Translations under genes and position numbers: made by a program
Assembly (NCBI GenBank): GCA_016201285.1
Contig: JACQDE010000084.1
Coordinates: 1-64,000, forward strand
Reading direction: 5' to 3'
Origin: Acidobacteriota bacterium
GTDB lineage: Bacteria; Acidobacteriota; Terriglobia; Acidiferrales; UBA7541
DNA: 64,000 nucleotides
Shown: in pieces, positions 49,840 to 58,790 of the stretch
How the letters are laid out: every line of letters starts with the position of its first letter
Position numbering within the stretch: the first letter of the stretch is position 1
Notes under the pieces: model-generated
Databases searched by the model: none
What the model was told of the DNA's origin: nothing
What the model saw: the letters and a program-made list of their open reading frames with translations, nothing else

Positions 49840-50282
49840 CGGAACGCCTCCCATCCGCGCGGGTCGGCTTTGTAGCCGATGGCCGCCGCGGCCTCCGGGC
49901 GGCCATAGAAGCCAAGCAGGACCAGCGTGCGCAGGCCCCAGAAGCCGCTGCGGATGAGCTGCACCGTATGATTTTCCAGGCCAGCGAGGAAGCGTGCGCG
50001 CTGCGCGGGCTGCAGCGAGGCAAAGCGGTGGCCAAACCGAACTACCGGCAGCCAGTCGATGGCGCGAAGGAAAAGTTGCAGGCGGCGTTGCAGGGCGGGT
50101 GGCCGGTCACCCAGCGCGGCATCGATCAACGTCTCGAAGTTGGCCCAGGCTTTTTCGTCGAGCGCCGCAGCCTCCGGGACGATCGTGCAGGCGATGGCGC
50201 GGACGAGCGGACGGAACGAGAAGAGAGCAGGCGACAGTTGAGCCGCTGATGGATTCCTTGTTGGATGCTCGGTGGCCGGCAT
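49836..50282 (-). CDS. Gluconate 2-dehydrogenase subunit 3-like protein
   Basis: 148 residues, helical, with LFSFRPLVRAIACTIVPEAA at the start and RSGFWGLRTLVLLGFYGRPEAAAAIGY at the end, similar in shape to the small subunit of GMC-type dehydrogenases. No twin-arginine signal is visible. The stop overlaps the GMC start (ATGA). It begins the three-gene set with the oxidoreductase and ThDP enzyme. The family assignment rests on length, position and short similarity. Confidence 0.6.
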   Translation of the reverse strand: MPATEHPTRNPSAAQLSPALFSFRPLVRAIACTIVPEAAALDEKAWANFETLIDAALGDRPPALQRRLQLFLRAIDWLPVVRFGHRFASLQPAQRARFLAGLENHTVQLIRSGFWGLRTLVLLGFYGRPEAAAAIGYKADPRGWEAFR

Positions 50283-50336
50283 GGAAGATACCCGTTACAC
50301 GAGAGGCAGAAAGTTTGCAAGCGCAGATGCGCAAGT

Positions 50337-51248
50337 TCAGGGTTCGAGCGAATTGCTGTAGCTGGTGATGAACACCATGATGTCGGAAGCTTCAAGCACG
50401 TTCTTCGCGCGGTAGCGTACGGAATGGGAGGCGGTGCGCTCGAAGCCCGGCAGGTAGGCGAGCAGCTCGGCCTGCGTGTAATGCTTGAAGCTGACGTCCA
50501 CGGCGACCGGCGCCAGAATCTTGTAGGGCTTGAAGTCTTTGATGCGGCCGAGCGCGGCTTTTGCTTTCTGGCCGATGAGCTCGTAAGAAGCCTGCGGAGT
50601 GAGAGTGCTGGCGGAATGGAAGCCGAGATTTTTCTTTGTCTCCGCGCCTTCGATATTGCCGACGAGGGAACGCACCTCGGCGATGGCGGCATCGTCGCCG
50701 GAGATCATGATGACGGGAACGCCAAAATGGCCGGCGATGGCGGCGTTCCACGCGCCTTCGGTGACGTTCGTGCCGTTCAAAGCGACGCGGGTGAGGCGGG
50801 CGCTGGAAAAAGTGTGGGCGCGAACGCCAGCGGGGTTGTCGGTGGAGGCGTGGTAGCCGATGAAAATCGCCGCGTCGAAGCTTTCGTCAATGCCGGCCAT
50901 CATCGAAAGGTGGCGCGGCCAGGAGCGAATGATGCGCACGTCCGGCGGGAAGAGTTCGATGAGGAGGTTTTCACCGTTGCCGTGCGAATCGCTGACGAGG
51001 ATTTCCGTGGCGCCGGCTTCCTTGGCGGCGTTGACAGCGGCGAGCGTTTCGCGGGTCATGAACTCGCGGAAGCGGCCGTACTCAAAGCCGGAGGGGCCAA
51101 GCTGGTCGCCAGTGACCGTGCCGACCACGCCCTCCATGTCCACCGAGATATAGACTTTGAGTTTTTTCGCCTGTGGCGGATCGGCCGCGACCGCGAGAGA
51201 CTTGCAAAGCACCAGCAGACAAACCATCGCGAGCATCCGAAGCTTCAT
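50337..51248 (-). CDS. M55-family D-aminopeptidase (DppA-like), exported
   Basis: 303 residues from ATG 51248, preceded by GGAAGGAGAG. A signal peptide (MKLRMLAMVCLLVLCKSLAVAA, cut near 22-23) leads to the DppA fold: VYISVDMEGVVGTV (about 32-45, metal-binding Asp-x-Glu), VSDSHGNGEN, MMAGIDESFDAAIFIGYHAST (His), VPVIMISGDD. M55 enzymes are zinc aminopeptidases acting on D-amino-acid peptides. It has its own position between the GMC and his operons. Function in peptidoglycan-peptide or dipeptide use is probable. Confidence 0.85.
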   Translation of the reverse strand: MKLRMLAMVCLLVLCKSLAVAADPPQAKKLKVYISVDMEGVVGTVTGDQLGPSGFEYGRFREFMTRETLAAVNAAKEAGATEILVSDSHGNGENLLIELFPPDVRIIRSWPRHLSMMAGIDESFDAAIFIGYHASTDNPAGVRAHTFSSARLTRVALNGTNVTEGAWNAAIAGHFGVPVIMISGDDAAIAEVRSLVGNIEGAETKKNLGFHSASTLTPQASYELIGQKAKAALGRIKDFKPYKILAPVAVDVSFKHYTQAELLAYLPGFERTASHSVRYRAKNVLEASDIMVFITSYSNSLEP

Positions 51249-51506
51249 GGACTCTCCTTCCCTACCCGCCCGGGCAGAATGCCTCCGGTAGGAAGCAAGG
51301 ACTATGCTTTGAAGCAGCGCCGCCGTCAATTCCGAAACGTGAGCGCGCGGGCCCGACACCCAGCCGTTGCCCGTGAATCGGCAGGGATAACGTGGGAAGC
51401 CGGCGGAACGGATGAAGTACCTTTTTTCAGCGAACGGCGGTGGGGAGGAATGGACTAGGTCGCGGTGCGCTTTTTCTGGTTTGGAGAATCCAGTTCAGCC
51501 GGTTCC
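51249..51506. other. Gap between hisA and the M55 gene
   Basis: About 258 bases; no gene or clear terminator hairpin recognised. It should contain the end of the his transcript and the promoter of the aminopeptidase. Confidence 0.35.
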
Positions 51507-52184
51507 TCAGCGGAGCTGATCGCGATAGAGGGCCATGCCGACGGCGGCGTTCATGCCGAGGCGGGCAAGGGCGCGGACTTCGCGGCGGCTGCGGATGCCG
51601 CCGGCGGCCGTGACGGGCAGGCGCGTGGCGCGGCGCAGCGCGCGGAACCAGGCGAGGTTCGTGCCGCGCATGGTTCCTTCGTTCTCCACGCAGGTGCAGA
51701 GAAACTCCGAGCAGTAGGGCTCGAGTTGCGGCATCACGTCCTCCGGACGCAGCGACAATTGCTGCCGCCAGCCACGTACCACGATGCGTCCCTCTTCCGC
51801 GTCCAACGCCAGAATAATTCTTCGGCGCCCAACACGGCGCGCCAGGCGCCGCAGAAACGCCTGGTGGATTTTCCCGCCACGGAACGCCGCGCTGCCCACG
51901 ATGACCTTCTCCGCGCCCCAGCGCAGAATCCGCTCCGCGCGCGCTACAGTGCGAATCCCGCCGCCGACGTGCACTCTTGATTTCGATTGGCAGCACAACA
52001 AGCGGACCAAACGGGCGTTGCCGCCGCAGCGCAGCGCGGCGTCGAGATCAATCACATGGAGCAAGGGGTATTCGCGAAAGCGGTCGAGCAGGCCAAGTAC
52101 GTCGTTCACGGCCAGCGCCCGCCGGCGGCCGCGCACAAGCTGCACGGCTTGTCCGCCCTGCAGGTCAATGCACGCGATGATCAT
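51507..52184 (-). CDS. hisA: Phosphoribosylformimino-5-aminoimidazole carboxamide ribotide isomerase
   Basis: 225 residues of the (beta/alpha)8 HisA/HisF fold. Catalytic or phosphate-binding segments are ACIDLQGGQAVQLVRG (4-19, Asp6), LHVIDLDAAL, VHVGGGIRTVARAERIL, ILALDAEEGRIVVRGW and PVTAAGGIRSRREVRAL. It isomerises ProFAR to PRFAR. Start ATG 52184 overlaps the hisF stop by four bases. It is the last gene of the operon; somewhat shorter than the usual ~245 residues. Confidence 0.85.
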   Translation of the reverse strand: MIIACIDLQGGQAVQLVRGRRRALAVNDVLGLLDRFREYPLLHVIDLDAALRCGGNARLVRLLCCQSKSRVHVGGGIRTVARAERILRWGAEKVIVGSAAFRGGKIHQAFLRRLARRVGRRRIILALDAEEGRIVVRGWRQQLSLRPEDVMPQLEPYCSEFLCTCVENEGTMRGTNLAWFRALRRATRLPVTAAGGIRSRREVRALARLGMNAAVGMALYRDQLR

Positions 52185-52945
52185 CGGCCCATTCGCACCG
52201 GCACGCCGCGCGCCGCGAGAAATTCCTTCAGCGCAGCGATGGGCTGGAGGTTGTCGTGGAAGATCGATGCGGCCAGGGCGGCATCGGCCGCGCCATCGGC
52301 GAAGACGCGCAGGAAATCCTCCGCAGAATCGGCGCCGCCCGAGGCAATCACGGGCACGCGGACGGCGCGCGAGACGGCGGCAGTGAGTGCGCAGTCGAAT
52401 CCGCTGCGCGTGCCGTCACGGTCCATCGAGGTGAGCAGGATTTCGCCGGCGCCACACGCGACGCCTTCGCGCGCCCATTCGACCGCAGCGCGCCCCGCCG
52501 GCACGCGGCCGCCGCGCACGAACACCTCCCAATGGTCCGCGTTGCGGCTGGCGTCAATCGCCAGCACCACGGCTTGCGCGCCGAACTCGGCGGACAGCTC
52601 GGCAAGAAGCTCTGGGCGCTCGACGGCGGCGGTGTTAACGGCCACTTTGTCTGCGCCGGCGCGCAGAACGGCGCGGGCGTCCTCGAGCGTGCGGATGCCG
52701 CCGCCGGCGGTGAGCGGAATCGCAAGCTGCTCAGCAACGAGACGAATCGTTTGGAGGAAGGTTGGCCGGTTGTCGCGCGCGGCAGCGATATCGAGCACGA
52801 CGAGCTCATCGGCGCCTTCGCGGTTGTAGCGCGCGGCCAGAGCGACGGGGTCGCCGGCGTCGCGGAGGTCGGCAAACTGCACGCCCTTCACGACGCGGGC
52901 GCCATCGGTATCGAGGCACGGAATGATCCGTCGCGCCAGCGTCAT
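52181..52945 (-). CDS. hisF: Imidazole glycerol phosphate synthase, cyclase subunit
   Basis: 254 residues. RIIPCLDTDGARVVKGVQF (5-23) has the catalytic Asp11. The chain continues with ELVVLDIAAA, PLTAGGGIRTLEDAR, VVLAIDASRN (second catalytic Asp) and PVIASGGADSAEDF. With HisH it makes IGP and AICAR from PRFAR. It overlaps hisH by four bases, so the two subunits are translationally coupled. Confidence 0.95.
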   Translation of the reverse strand: MTLARRIIPCLDTDGARVVKGVQFADLRDAGDPVALAARYNREGADELVVLDIAAARDNRPTFLQTIRLVAEQLAIPLTAGGGIRTLEDARAVLRAGADKVAVNTAAVERPELLAELSAEFGAQAVVLAIDASRNADHWEVFVRGGRVPAGRAAVEWAREGVACGAGEILLTSMDRDGTRSGFDCALTAAVSRAVRVPVIASGGADSAEDFLRVFADGAADAALAASIFHDNLQPIAALKEFLAARGVPVRMGR

Positions 52946-53580
52946 CGCGACAGCTCCAAGAAATTCTGGAGCACCTGCGCGCCCGGCTCGCCGGATTTTT
53001 CCGGGTGGAACTGAACGGCATTCGCGGCGCCCTGCTGCAAAACAGCGACGAACGGCGCGCCATGTTCACAGAGAGCAACCGTGCTTCCTCGCAGCGACGA
53101 CCCAGCGGCGCGCCCTTCACTCGCAAGTGCGGCGTAGGAATGCGCGAAATAGAACCACGCGCCGTCCGGCACGCCACGGAGCAATTCGCTCTGGCCCACG
53201 CGGCGCAACTGGTTCCAGCCCATGTGCGGCAGCTTGACCGTTTGTGGCAAGGGTTCGACGCGTCCGGGCAGGATGCCGAGCCCTTCCACGCCGGAGGCTT
53301 CCGCGCTGCACTCAAAGAGCGCGTGCAGGCCGAGACAGATACCGAGGAACGGCACGCCGCGGCCGATGGCCGACCGCAGAGGCGAGATCAGGCCGCCCGC
53401 GCCGAGTGTGCGCATCATGGCGCCGAAATGCCCCACGCCGGGAAGCACGAGGACGCGCGCGGTTTCAACCGCGCGCGGATCGGCAGTGCGCTCCGTCTCC
53501 GCGCCGAGACGCCGCAGCGCCCGTTCGACCGAGGGTAGATTTCCGGCACCGTAGTCCACCAGAGTGATTTTGGCGGGCAT
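52942..53580 (-). CDS. hisH: Imidazole glycerol phosphate synthase, glutaminase subunit
   Basis: 212 residues of class I glutamine amidotransferase. LVDYGAGNLPSVERAL at the start, LVLPGVGHFGAMM, LGICLGLHALFECS (nucleophile Cys about 81) and AVQFHPEKSGEPG (His, Glu) give the full catalytic triad. It provides ammonia to HisF. The hisB stop lies two bases upstream. Confidence 0.93.
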   Translation of the reverse strand: MPAKITLVDYGAGNLPSVERALRRLGAETERTADPRAVETARVLVLPGVGHFGAMMRTLGAGGLISPLRSAIGRGVPFLGICLGLHALFECSAEASGVEGLGILPGRVEPLPQTVKLPHMGWNQLRRVGQSELLRGVPDGAWFYFAHSYAALASEGRAAGSSLRGSTVALCEHGAPFVAVLQQGAANAVQFHPEKSGEPGAQVLQNFLELSR

Positions 53581-53582
53581 CC

Positions 53583-54179
53583 TTACAAAAGCTCCTTTGT
53601 GCTGGGCAGCACGCCGCGCAACTGCGCGTCGCGGGAAACGGCAAACCGGAGCGCGCGGGCGAAGGCTTTGAAGAGCGCCTCCACCTGATGGTGCGAGGAG
53701 CGCCCGCAGAGCAATCGCAGATGCACATTTGCCGCCGCAGCCTGCGCGAACGCGCCGAAGAAATCCTCGAGCAGCTCGGTCTGCAGATCACCCACGCGCC
53801 GCGCCGTGATCCGCCACTTGCCGGCGAAGCAGGCGCGCCCGCCGAAGTCCACCGCGGCGACGGCAAGCGTTTCGTCCATGGGCATCACGAAGTAGCCGGC
53901 GCGCAGGATGCCGCGCTTCGAGCCAAGCGCCCGGCGCACCGCCTGGCCCAGCGTGATGCCAATGTCCTCGACCGTGTGGTGCTGGTCCACGTCGAGGTCG
54001 CCCCGAGCGTCCACTTCCAAATCCAGTGCGCCGTGACGCGCGACCAGCTCGAGCATGTGATCGAGGAAGCGGACGCCGGTGCGGATGCACGCGCGGCCGC
54101 GGCCGTCGAGGTTCAGGCGGACGCGGATGTCGGTCTCCGCTGTCGTGCGGCGAATCAGCGCCTTTCTCATGGCAGCCAC
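53583..54179 (-). CDS. hisB: Imidazoleglycerol-phosphate dehydratase
   Basis: 198 residues, the monofunctional IGPD form. The metal-binding repeats are [13 protein letters not shown] (His, His) and [18 protein letters not shown], with a second pair LVRFAG-type region weaker here and [21 protein letters not shown] near the end. There is no histidinol phosphatase domain; that function may be supplied by the HAD gene just upstream, which overlaps by 13 bases. Confidence 0.92.
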   Translation of the reverse strand: MAAMRKALIRRTTAETDIRVRLNLDGRGRACIRTGVRFLDHMLELVARHGALDLEVDARGDLDVDQHHTVEDIGITLGQAVRRALGSKRGILRAGYFVMPMDETLAVAAVDFGGRACFAGKWRITARRVGDLQTELLEDFFGAFAQAAAANVHLRLLCGRSSHHQVEALFKAFARALRFAVSRDAQLRGVLPSTKELL

Positions 54180-54853
54180 CGCTCCACCTCTTCCACGCGG
54201 TGCAGGATGGCGCGGGCGCCGAGGTCGCGCAGCTTCGGACCAAGCACGCGGCGCGCGGCGCTGTCCCGCCGAAGCACGCCGAAAAACGGCACGCCGGCGG
54301 CCCGGGCAGCAAGCGCGTCGTCCACGTTATCGCCGAGATAGAAAGCGGCAGCAGGGTCGCGGCCGTCGAGAATTTTCAGCAGGCCTTCGGGGGCAGGCTT
54401 CGAGCGGCGGACGTCGTCGAGCGTGACGATGGCCTTGAAATGACGGCGGGCATTCGCGCGGTCGAAGGTGTGGCTCAGCTCGCGCCGCGTGCGACCGGTG
54501 AAAATGGCAAGCTCGGCGCGGCGCGCGAGGCGCCGCAGCGTAGCGGGGGAAACCAGCCATTTTTCGAGGGCGACGTTGCCGCAGCCGTTGGCGCCCCAAT
54601 AGAACTTCTGGAACTGCCGCTTCACTTCGGCGTACTCGACGGCCACGCCGAGCGAGCCGATCCAGTCGGTGGAAAGTTTCCAGTCGTCGTTGTAACCGCT
54701 CTGATTTTTCCAGCGCAGGATGTCGGCGGGGCGGAATCGTTTGCCGGTGTAATGATGCACCGTATCCAGGGTGGACTTGTGGAAGGAGCCGCGGACGTCC
54801 ACCAGCACGCCATCCACGTCGAAGATGAGAATTTGAGGATTCGTGTTCAGCAT
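54167..54853 (-). CDS. HAD-superfamily phosphatase inside the his operon (candidate histidinol-phosphatase)
   Basis: 228 residues from ATG 54853. HAD motifs are [15 protein letters not shown] (Asp pair about 11-13), [10 protein letters not shown] (Thr in motif II), SKPAPEGLL (Lys, motif III) and [16 protein letters not shown] (motif IV). It overlaps hisC upstream by seven and hisB downstream by 13 bases, so it is built into the operon. The pathway needs histidinol-phosphate phosphatase and no other candidate is present, so this assignment is likely but inferred from position. Confidence 0.8.
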   Translation of the reverse strand: MLNTNPQILIFDVDGVLVDVRGSFHKSTLDTVHHYTGKRFRPADILRWKNQSGYNDDWKLSTDWIGSLGVAVEYAEVKRQFQKFYWGANGCGNVALEKWLVSPATLRRLARRAELAIFTGRTRRELSHTFDRANARRHFKAIVTLDDVRRSKPAPEGLLKILDGRDPAAAFYLGDNVDDALAARAAGVPFFGVLRRDSAARRVLGPKLRDLGARAILHRVEEVERWLP

Positions 54854-55902
54854 TGGGCTTCCAGGGCGCGCACCAGGCGGCGCATCTGCGGCCGCGTGCC
54901 GATGGTAATGCGAATGAATCCCGCGCGGCCGAAGTCGCGGGTGCGGTCGCGGAGCAGAATGCCCTGCCCCGCCAGCGCGCGCAGGAGGGCCGGAGCGCGG
55001 GCGCCAAAGTCGGCGAGCAGGAAGTTTCCGCCGCTGGGGAAGAAACGCACACCGAGCCGCTCGAGCGCGGCTTCGAGCACGCGCTTGCCGCGGTGCACTT
55101 CCGCAACAGTGCGGCGCAGGTAGGCGGCGTCGCGGATGGCGGCCTCCGCGGCGACGAGTGCGGGCGTGTTCACCGGAAAGGGCGGCTGAGCCTTGCGCAT
55201 CTCGGCGATCAGATGGCGGTTCGCAAAGAGACAGCCGAAGCGCAAGCCGGCGAGGCCCGCGACCTTGGAAAACGTGCGCGTGACAACAAGGTTCGGAGAG
55301 CGGCGAATCCACGGCAGCACGGTGACACCGGAGAACTCCGCGTAGGCTTCGTCCACGACGACGAGCGTGCGCGGGGCGGCATCGAGAATTGTCCGCAATT
55401 CGCGCCGGCCAAGCAGTGTGCCGGTGGGATTATTCGGATTGGCGAGCAGAAAGATGCGCGGCTTGAGCTTGCGGAGAGCGCGCACTACTTTGTCCAACGG
55501 AAAACACATCTGGGCGTCGAGTTGCTCCGTCAGGACGCGCGCGCCGTGGAGCGCGGCGTACAGGCGGTACATGTCAAACGTCGGCTCGACGAGGAAGACG
55601 GAAGCGCGCGGCTCGACGAAGCAGTCGAAGATCAGCTTCAGGCTGTCATCCACGCCGTTGTTGAGGATGGTTTCCGCAGGCGAAACGCCGAAGTACTGCG
55701 CCATGCGGCGGCGCGTGGCTTCATACTCGGGATAGACGGCAATCTGCTCGCGCGAAAGTTTCCTCAAGGCGGCGCGCACAGCGGGAGAGCAGCCCACCGT
55801 GTTTTCATTGAAATCGAGCCGGAGCTTTCCGGCGCGGCCCTGCGGCATCTGATCGCCGCGCATCCGGAGCACTTCCTTGCGCGGCAACACTCGCGGCCTC
55901 AT
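54847..55902 (-). CDS. hisC: Histidinol-phosphate aminotransferase
   Basis: 351 residues, PLP-dependent fold type I. LDFNENTVGCSP near the start, NNGVDDSLKLIFDCF, NPNNPTGTLL (about 166-175), VVDEAYAEFSG (about 198-208) and RTFSKVAGLAGLRFGCLFAN (PLP lysine in the SKV segment) are all standard. Converts imidazole acetol phosphate to histidinol phosphate. It starts within the hisD stop (four-base overlap). Confidence 0.92.
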   Translation of the reverse strand: MRPRVLPRKEVLRMRGDQMPQGRAGKLRLDFNENTVGCSPAVRAALRKLSREQIAVYPEYEATRRRMAQYFGVSPAETILNNGVDDSLKLIFDCFVEPRASVFLVEPTFDMYRLYAALHGARVLTEQLDAQMCFPLDKVVRALRKLKPRIFLLANPNNPTGTLLGRRELRTILDAAPRTLVVVDEAYAEFSGVTVLPWIRRSPNLVVTRTFSKVAGLAGLRFGCLFANRHLIAEMRKAQPPFPVNTPALVAAEAAIRDAAYLRRTVAEVHRGKRVLEAALERLGVRFFPSGGNFLLADFGARAPALLRALAGQGILLRDRTRDFGRAGFIRITIGTRPQMRRLVRALEAQC

Positions 55903-57224
55903 ACGATTCCCTTAGTCATTTTCTCTTTCCTCGTTTCCATCTGCGTTTCGGTGAGTTCGCCCGCGGTTTCCTCTCTTACTGCCACGGCGCGCCTGTGCGC
56001 GGCGAGTCCTTCCGCTTCGGCCAGCGCGCGAGCCACCGGCGCGAGCCGCTTGAGGCCCGCGCGGGAGACCCGTTGCACACTCGAACATTTTACGTAGTCC
56101 GCGACCGATAGCCCACCGCGGGCACGGGCCCAGCCACCCGTTGGCAGGACGTGGTTGGCGCCGCTGGCATAATCACCGAACGGCTGGGCGCTCCAGCGGC
56201 CGAGAAAGGCGCTGCCCGCGGCCTCAACCTGTCGCAGAATGCCAGGCTCGCCGCCGGGCAGACTGAGGTGCTCCGGGGCAAAACGATTGGCGAATTCAAC
56301 CGCGGCGTCAAGGCCGGGCGCAAGGAGGATCCATCCATTCCGCGCAAGAGAACGCGCGGCACAATTGCCCTCCGGCAACACGCGGAGCTGTTGCTTTAAT
56401 TCCTGCAGCACGGCGCGGGCCAACTTGCGCGACGTGGTGATGAACAGCGAGATCGCGTCCGGATCGTGCTCGGCCTGTGCGAGAAGGTCCGCAGCGATGA
56501 ATCGCGGGTTGCCACGAGACGCCAGGATAAACACTTCCGTTGGCCCGGCGAGCATGTCAATGGCGCAATCGGCGCTGACCAACTGCTTCGCCGCAGTGAC
56601 GTAGCGGTTGCCCGGGCCGAAGATTTTGTCCACGCGCGGGATGGTTTCCGTGCCATACGCGAGCGCGGCAACGGCCTGCGTTCCGCCGATCCGCGCAATC
56701 TCACGCACGCCAAGCAAACCAGCCGCCGCGAGCAGAGCCGTATTCGGGCGCGGGCAGGCGACCACGATTCTCCGCACACCGGCCACCTGCGCGGGAATCA
56801 CGGTCATCAGCAGAGTGGAGACGAGCGAGAAGCGGCCGCCGGGAATGTAGCAGCCGATGGTGTCCAACGGACGCACGAACTGCCCGACGCGCACGCCCGG
56901 CTCGACTTCGAGCGTCCACGGCCGCGGCTTCTGGCGTTCGGCAACGCGGCGGATGTTCCGCGCGGCGTGGCGGATGGCGCAGAGCAGTTCGCGGTTGACC
57001 TCGCGCTGCGCGCCGACGATTTCACGGGCGCTAACCCACAGCTCGCGCGCGGAGGGAACGGCAAGGCCGTCGAGCCGGCGGCCCCAGGCGAGCAGGGCAG
57101 TGTCGCCGCGGCGGCGCACGCCGGCGACAATGCGTGTGACAACACGTTCCGTGGCGAGATCGCGGCCGCGGCGCGTCGCCAGGATTTTTTCTGCCGTCGC
57201 TTTGGTGAGCGGAACAATGCGCAT
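55899..57224 (-). CDS. hisD: Histidinol dehydrogenase
   Basis: 441 residues. Conserved pieces are CYIPGGRFSLVSTLLM (about 125-140), IGGTQAVAALAYGTETIPRVDKIFGPGN, DMLAGPTEVFILA, AQAEHDPDAIS (zinc and catalytic region) and FAPEHLSL (catalytic Glu-His). Oxidises histidinol to histidine with two NAD+. The ATG at 57224 is directly at the hisG stop. A Lys-rich tail ends the chain. Confidence 0.95.
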   Translation of the reverse strand: MRIVPLTKATAEKILATRRGRDLATERVVTRIVAGVRRRGDTALLAWGRRLDGLAVPSARELWVSAREIVGAQREVNRELLCAIRHAARNIRRVAERQKPRPWTLEVEPGVRVGQFVRPLDTIGCYIPGGRFSLVSTLLMTVIPAQVAGVRRIVVACPRPNTALLAAAGLLGVREIARIGGTQAVAALAYGTETIPRVDKIFGPGNRYVTAAKQLVSADCAIDMLAGPTEVFILASRGNPRFIAADLLAQAEHDPDAISLFITTSRKLARAVLQELKQQLRVLPEGNCAARSLARNGWILLAPGLDAAVEFANRFAPEHLSLPGGEPGILRQVEAAGSAFLGRWSAQPFGDYASGANHVLPTGGWARARGGLSVADYVKCSSVQRVSRAGLKRLAPVARALAEAEGLAAHRRAVAVREETAGELTETQMETRKEKMTKGIV

Positions 57225-58096
57225 CAGAGCACGATTTTGTTCAACGGGTATTCGACGATCCCCTGCGCCCGGGCCGCTTTCAGTTTGGGGATGATCTGGC
57301 GGACGATTTCCTCGTCCACGATGGTATTCACGGCGACCCAGCCGGGATCACTCAGCGCGGAGATTGTGGGATTCTTCAGCGCGGGCAGGGCGCCGAGAAC
57401 GCCGGGCAGGTCGTCGCATCGCACGTTGAGCATCAGGCCGACCTTGTTGTAGGCAGCGATAGCGCCTTCGAGCAGCAGCGCGAGGTTTGCGATTTTCTCA
57501 CGCTTCCAGAGGTCGCCGACCGCGGCGTGGTTCGCGATGAAGACGGTGGCAGACTCGAGGACGGTGTCCACCACGCGCAGGCGGTGGGCGCGGAGGGAGG
57601 CGCCGGTTTCGGTGACCTCGACGATGGCGTCGGCGAGCTGCGGAACTTTCACTTCCGTCGCACCCCAGGAAAACTCGATACGCGCGGAGACACCGTGCCG
57701 GCGGAGATAGTCTTTGGTGATACGCATGACTTCAGTGGCGATGACTTTGCCTTCGAGGTCTTTCACCGACAGCACCGGTGATTCCTCCGGCACGGCGAGC
57801 ACCCAGCGGACGCGGGAGAGGCGCTGCTTGGCGTAGATGAGCTCGGCAATTTCGGCCACGCCGGCGCCGGTCTCGAGCACCCAGTCGCGGCCGGTGATGC
57901 CGGCGTCGAGCGCGCCGTTCTCGACGTAGCGGGCCATCTCCTGCGCGCGGACCATCGTGCAGGCAATCTCCGGGTCGTCAATCGCGGGGAAATAGCTGCG
58001 CGCGTTCGAGGTGATGCGCCAGCCGGCGCGGGCGAAAAGCTGCAGCGTCGCCTCCTGCAAGCTGCCCTTCGGAATGCCAAGCCGCAACTGGCTCAT
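57224..58096 (-). CDS. hisG: ATP phosphoribosyltransferase (long form)
   Basis: 290 residues, the long form with a C-terminal regulatory domain (about 215-290), as no hisZ is seen. [22 protein letters not shown] starts the chain; [14 protein letters not shown] and the phosphate loop region [12 protein letters not shown] follow. This is the first committed step and is usually feedback-inhibited by histidine. It overlaps hisI by four bases. Confidence 0.93.
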   Translation of the reverse strand: MSQLRLGIPKGSLQEATLQLFARAGWRITSNARSYFPAIDDPEIACTMVRAQEMARYVENGALDAGITGRDWVLETGAGVAEIAELIYAKQRLSRVRWVLAVPEESPVLSVKDLEGKVIATEVMRITKDYLRRHGVSARIEFSWGATEVKVPQLADAIVEVTETGASLRAHRLRVVDTVLESATVFIANHAAVGDLWKREKIANLALLLEGAIAAYNKVGLMLNVRCDDLPGVLGALPALKNPTISALSDPGWVAVNTIVDEEIVRQIIPKLKAARAQGIVEYPLNKIVL

Positions 58097-58482
58097 GACT
58101 GCTTCCCTTCTCCGTAGATTTGTCCCGGGTCGAACGTTTTTTCGGCGATGACCGTCCCTTCGCCCTCGGCGTTCAGGCGGCGAAAGAAACAGCTCTGGAA
58201 ACCTTCGTGACAGACGCCGGAGCCGAGCGGCTCGACGCGGGCGAGCACGGCATCGGCGTCGCAGTCAATCCGCAACTCGCGCAGGCGCAGGCGGTGGCCG
58301 CTGCGCTCGCCCTTCACCCAAAGCTTGTTGCGCGAGCGGCTGAAGAAGGTGACGTTGCCGGTCGAGAGCGTGGCCTCGAGGGCGGCGGCGTTCATGAAGC
58401 CGAGCATGAGCACTTCGCCGGTGCGGAAGTCCTGCACGACGGCGGGGACGAGCCCGCCGAGCTTTTCAAAATCGAGTTGCAT
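58093..58482 (-). CDS. hisI: Phosphoribosyl-AMP cyclohydrolase
   Basis: 129 residues; [52 protein letters not shown] and the zinc-binding [30 protein letters not shown] cluster are typical. No HisE domain is fused and no hisE gene was found here. It is the first structural gene, 113 bases downstream of the attenuator U-tract. Confidence 0.93.
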   Translation of the reverse strand: MQLDFEKLGGLVPAVVQDFRTGEVLMLGFMNAAALEATLSTGNVTFFSRSRNKLWVKGERSGHRLRLRELRIDCDADAVLARVEPLGSGVCHEGFQSCFFRRLNAEGEGTVIAEKTFDPGQIYGEGKQS

Positions 58483-58530
58483 CGTCCCTCCGAATAATGT
58501 GGAAGATGCCGGCCTCCCGACTTTGCCGGG

Positions 58531-58588
58531 ATAAATTCCGGCCGGCGCTACACGGCGCCAGATGGCGGCGTAAAGCCGCCGCTACGCA
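58531..58588. repeat. Chromosomal palindromic repeats in the his leader
   Basis: CCGGCCGGCGCTACACGGCGCC and GGCGGCGTAAAGCCGCCGCTAC are two units of the dispersed repeat family also present at 2.0, 3.1 and 61.0 kb. They lie between the attenuator and hisI and would be transcribed with the leader. Confidence 0.6.
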
Positions 58589-58595
58589 CGCAAAT

Positions 58596-58632
58596 AAAAA
58601 AAGCCCGCCGGGGCTGGCCGCGCCGGCGGGCT
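58596..58632 (-). terminator. Intrinsic terminator / his attenuator
   Basis: Minus strand: perfect 10-bp stem AGCCCGCCGG / CCGGCGGGCT with an 11-base loop, directly followed by seven T residues. It lies 26 bases after the stop of the histidine-rich leader peptide and before hisI, so it is placed to attenuate the operon. Confidence 0.85.
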
Positions 58633-58658
58633 GAGGAGTGCTTTATGTAGCTAGCGAC

Positions 58659-58724
58659 TCACACGACCGCAGACACGGCGTCACCGTGGTGATGATGGTG
58701 ATGACGATGTGCCCGCAGTTGCAT
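58659..58724 (-). CDS. hisL: his operon leader peptide (seven His codons)
   Basis: A 21-codon minus-strand frame begins ATG CAA CTG and contains His codons 6 and 8-13 (one Arg between), then GDAVSAVV and stop. Seven histidines in eight codons is the hallmark of a his attenuator leader: a ribosome stalled for lack of His-tRNA would alter folding of the downstream terminator. It starts about 12 bases after the promoter -10 box, so its 5' leader is only a few bases and initiation may be leaderless. No Shine-Dalgarno is present. It is too short for automatic gene finding. Confidence 0.85.
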   Translation of the reverse strand: MQLRAHRHHHHHHGDAVSAVV

Positions 58725-58735
58725 AAGAGAGGCGT

Positions 58736-58764
58736 ATCGTAGCGAAAAAAGAGCGGTTGGTCAA
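58736..58764 (-). promoter_or_regulatory. Sigma-70-like his promoter
   Basis: Minus strand TTGACC (58764-58759), a 17-base spacer, TACGAT (58741-58736). The start point would lie just before the leader peptide ATG at 58724. The spacing and boxes are near consensus. Confidence 0.7.
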
Positions 58765-58790
58765 GCGGAAGGGCGATACAGACCCGAGAC

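Noticed and set aside
54853-56097. 414-codon plus-strand frame opposite hisC/hisD
   Set aside because: Opposite strand encodes well-conserved HisC and HisD; this frame has no recognisable domain.
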